Program-made: the position numbers and the translations under genes
Notes under the pieces: model-generated
What the model was told of the DNA's origin: nothing
Database searches by the model: none
Seen by the model: only the letters and a program-made list of their open reading frames with translations
Assembly (NCBI GenBank): GCA_032821775.1
Contig: JAVLRN010000002.1
Location: forward strand, 3,286,001 to 3,350,000
DNA: 64,000 nucleotides
Origin: Sanguinoderma infundibulare
Taxonomy: Eukaryota; Basidiomycota; Agaricomycetes; Polyporales; Polyporaceae
Direction: 5' to 3'
Shown here: in pieces, positions 61,782 through 64,000 of the stretch
Layout: the number at the start of each line of letters is the position of its first letter
Numbering within the stretch: position 1 is the stretch's first letter

Positions 61782-62060
61782 CTACCCCTCAACGAGGTCA
61801 CCATAGAATGGCGTCCTGCCAAAGCCTCCGCGGGCCTCCGCCAAACCTTCCCCTTCCGCGGAGGAGCACTCTTGAGAAGTTCCGAGATGAATGTCTCTGC
61901 AACCGGCGAACGAAGAGAGGAAGCAAGCACGCACCGCTTCGCTTGCACCGACTATGCCCCGCTCACAGAACTCCGCAAGATTCTTGCGAATGGCTTCGTC
62001 GATGGCAGCGTTCATGAAAAACGTGCGGTGGAAGAGGGTAAGGTTGGTCTACCAGTACAC
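61782..62060 (-). pseudogene. 3' fragment of a third F-box gene
   Basis: The minus strand reads AAIDEAIRKNLAEFCERGIV, matching TVVDEAFRKKLAKLCKRGIL of F-box copy A. A gtgcgt donor follows, then an acceptor (cttctcaag). The last exon encodes EGEGLAEARGGFGRTPFYGD and LVEG stop, matching DLRQGFGREPFFADLVG of copy A. The intron position is the same as in copy A. No F-box or leucine-rich part was found upstream on the minus strand (62.06-64 kb), so this is a truncated copy, or its 5' part has diverged beyond recognition. Confidence 0.6.
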
Positions 62061-64000
62061 CATGAGCGGATTGTTGCCCTACGCACTCGTTCGCGTCAGC
62101 TCTAAGAAAAGACCGACACGCCAAGGCTCACCTTCGAGAAGTCCGAATGAATCTGTCCTGCACCGACTCCCGCCTTTTCGGATGGCAGCTGATCGGAGAC
62201 TTAGGTTGCGAGCCTGAGTGGTGGTGTAAGGGAGAGAGAGCTGTATTCGGATCTCAGGATCCAGGCGATATTTATCAATGGCAAGGAGTTCCGAAGTTTG
62301 CAGCTCTCAGGACGCGGGCGTCCACGGCTGGGCGGGTATAAGTTGATGTAGGCTTCGCGTACTTCGCCGCGAAGGGGGCGTGCGGGTGCTCTGGATTCGC
62401 GAATAAGTACTTACTGTACATGGCTGCCGCACAGCAACGCCATCCCATATCAACGAAGCGTCGCTTTTAAGGCACAGTGATGGCACACCTTGTCTCCTAC
62501 CAGCATGGTGGACCCATTAACATGCTGCTTCCCCCGTGGTTTTGGTCTCAGGCTACCGCCGCCGCCCCGGCTTGAACCACTCCCACCGCACCCTGTCCAA
62601 GCACGCAATATGCACCCCGAGTTTGTGAAGGCAGCGCCTGACCTCCGTCGTCCGCTAAACGCGAGACTCTACCCTATACGCAAAGGCCTCCGTCTCAGCA
62701 TCCAATGAAAGAGCAAATAAATGGGGAGCCAAAAGGATAGACGACGTACTCCGTTTCAAGCCAACAGAGCCGGGAGAGACGGACCTCTAGGGTCGAGACT
62801 CTGCGTTGGGCGATATAGTCGACGAACAGGTCCCAGATGGAGTCTGCATCGAAACAGTAGCTGAAGACGTTTCAGAGGGCGCAATCAATAGCTTGAATCT
62901 CACAGCGTGACGGGTGGATGGGGACTGCAGACATACCCCGCCGGACCCGATGCCTGCAGAGAACCTTGACGGATGCGTGAGGTGGCGAACAAGAGACCGA
63001 AAGATTCGTGCCGTGCTCGGTCTGTAAGATGGAGCGAAATTGGATGCTTGGCTTCGCGGAGGAGGGGAAGTGGACATGATCAGTGCGGAGATGGTGTTCT
63101 GTGACGTTGGGAGAGAGGTCGAGTTGAACGTGGTGGATCGCTCACCACTAGCAACTAAATCAAGTTCCACATCCGCGAATGCGTCATTGCGCCTATTGCG
63201 GACGCTCCGCGCTGTGGAGAAACTGACGAGGGTAGTGAGAGTTGTATATCCTGAGAGGTATTTGTGCGGCGCAATGACTGATAGAGTACTCAGGGGACAC
63301 AATGACATTGGCGCCTGGATTGTTTGGCCGTGTTTGTCGGCGCCTTTGGCTGGGCCGCAAGCTCGAGGGTATGGGTTGCCACCTGCTCTCAACCATCTCC
63401 TTGCCGAAGTTGCCGTTTGTCGTTATTGTATTCGCGGAAGCTCGATTGTTCTACAGTGTACGTCCTTTATCTCAGTTTCTCTTACTTGTGATATGCTTAT
63501 GCAGTATCAGCAGGGTTTTCTCATGGTTGAGCAGGCGGCGGTCGACGTTGTTCTGGTCACTCCGATCCGCAATGCCAATAACGCCTAGGCTTACGGAGTT
63601 GACCGGGGAAGTCGCATTGGGCTGGCCTTGGTATGCTCACAGTTCTTAGATTGTTTCATGTGGTATACCATGAGTCGATACGCCCATCAATATACCCGCA
63701 AACCTTTCCCATATTTCCCCAGATCGTACGTTGATGACGACGTGCGATTTCCTTCCCATCGTATCCCTCTTGTCGTAACAGACATGATAGAGTGAATGCG
63801 CATCAGGAACTACTGCGATCGCGCTTTCTCCTGGTGCGTTGCAGGTATGTCAGGCCCCCGTTACTTGCTAAAGTTTCGTTGACATAGGGCGGCCGCAGCG
63901 TTCCTAGCACAACGCCAATTGTGTATCAGCAATCGTTATGGCCATAGTCTAGTGCGAATAGAGCAGCTGACCCCAGCACATTCGTTTATGTCGCCGACGC
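62061..64000. other. Right edge, no gene assigned
   Basis: Frames 62787-63392 (minus) and 63040-63588 (plus) overlap each other. A plus-strand frame around 63380-63560 reads hydrophobic (FVVIVFAEARLFYS; FLLLVICLCSISRVFSWL), which could belong to a membrane protein, but no start, splice chain or family could be established. Confidence 0.45.

Overview
The window is nuclear DNA of a filamentous basidiomycete, most likely an Agaricomycete of the Polyporales type. The genes are dense in GT-AG introns of about 50-65 nt. The families fit too: a DNxxD/NSE sesquiterpene synthase, paired F-box/LRR-like genes, a decayed WD40 gene, a roughly 1000-residue GH35 beta-galactosidase, a hexose/lactose-type sugar porter, and single-copy fungal ATG11, STN1, SEC2, SPP2 and GFA1. 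All gene models were joined by hand from reading frames and splice signals. For every model called intact, the exon lengths sum to a multiple of three. GFA1 is the exception, with one surplus base.

Layout. 1-2.6 kb: a sesquiterpene synthase (-). 5.9-10.0 kb: a ZIFL-type MFS transporter (+). 10.5-13.5 kb: a large disordered protein with one C2H2 finger (-). 13.9-14.2 kb: a 79-residue membrane protein (-). 14.2-21 kb is gene-poor and holds hairpins, a 180-bp tandem repeat and a broken WD40 gene. 21.1-23.2 kb: a sugar porter (-). 25.5-31.0 kb: ATG11 (-), divergent from STN1 (31.3-33.7 kb, +). 33.7-35.1 kb: F-box gene A (-). 35.7-39.7 kb: secreted GH35 beta-galactosidase (-). 40.7-43.8 kb: SEC2 (+). 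44.4-46.3 kb: FAD monooxygenase (-). 47.4-48.7 kb: SPP2 (-), divergent from a heptad-repeat coiled-coil gene (49.2-50.4 kb, +). 52.2-53.6 kb: F-box gene B (+). 54.5-57.4 kb: GFA1 (-). 59.4-60.7 kb: an unidentified gene with frame breaks (-). 61.8-62.1 kb: the 3' tail of a third F-box copy (-). The last 1.7 kb is unassigned.

Most genes are unrelated housekeeping genes (autophagy scaffold, telomere capping, exocytosis GEF, spliceosome factor, amino-sugar synthesis) mixed with accessory genes (terpene, sugar uptake, galactoside hydrolysis, F-box). I see no convincing biosynthetic cluster. The sugar porter and GH35 could act together in galactoside use, but lie 12 kb apart with ATG11, STN1 and F-box gene A between them.

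The most striking signal is a set of microexons of 9-16 nt in three genes. One 9-nt exon in the terpene synthase encodes the metal-binding Asn of the NSE triad, so skipping it would delete a catalytic residue in frame.
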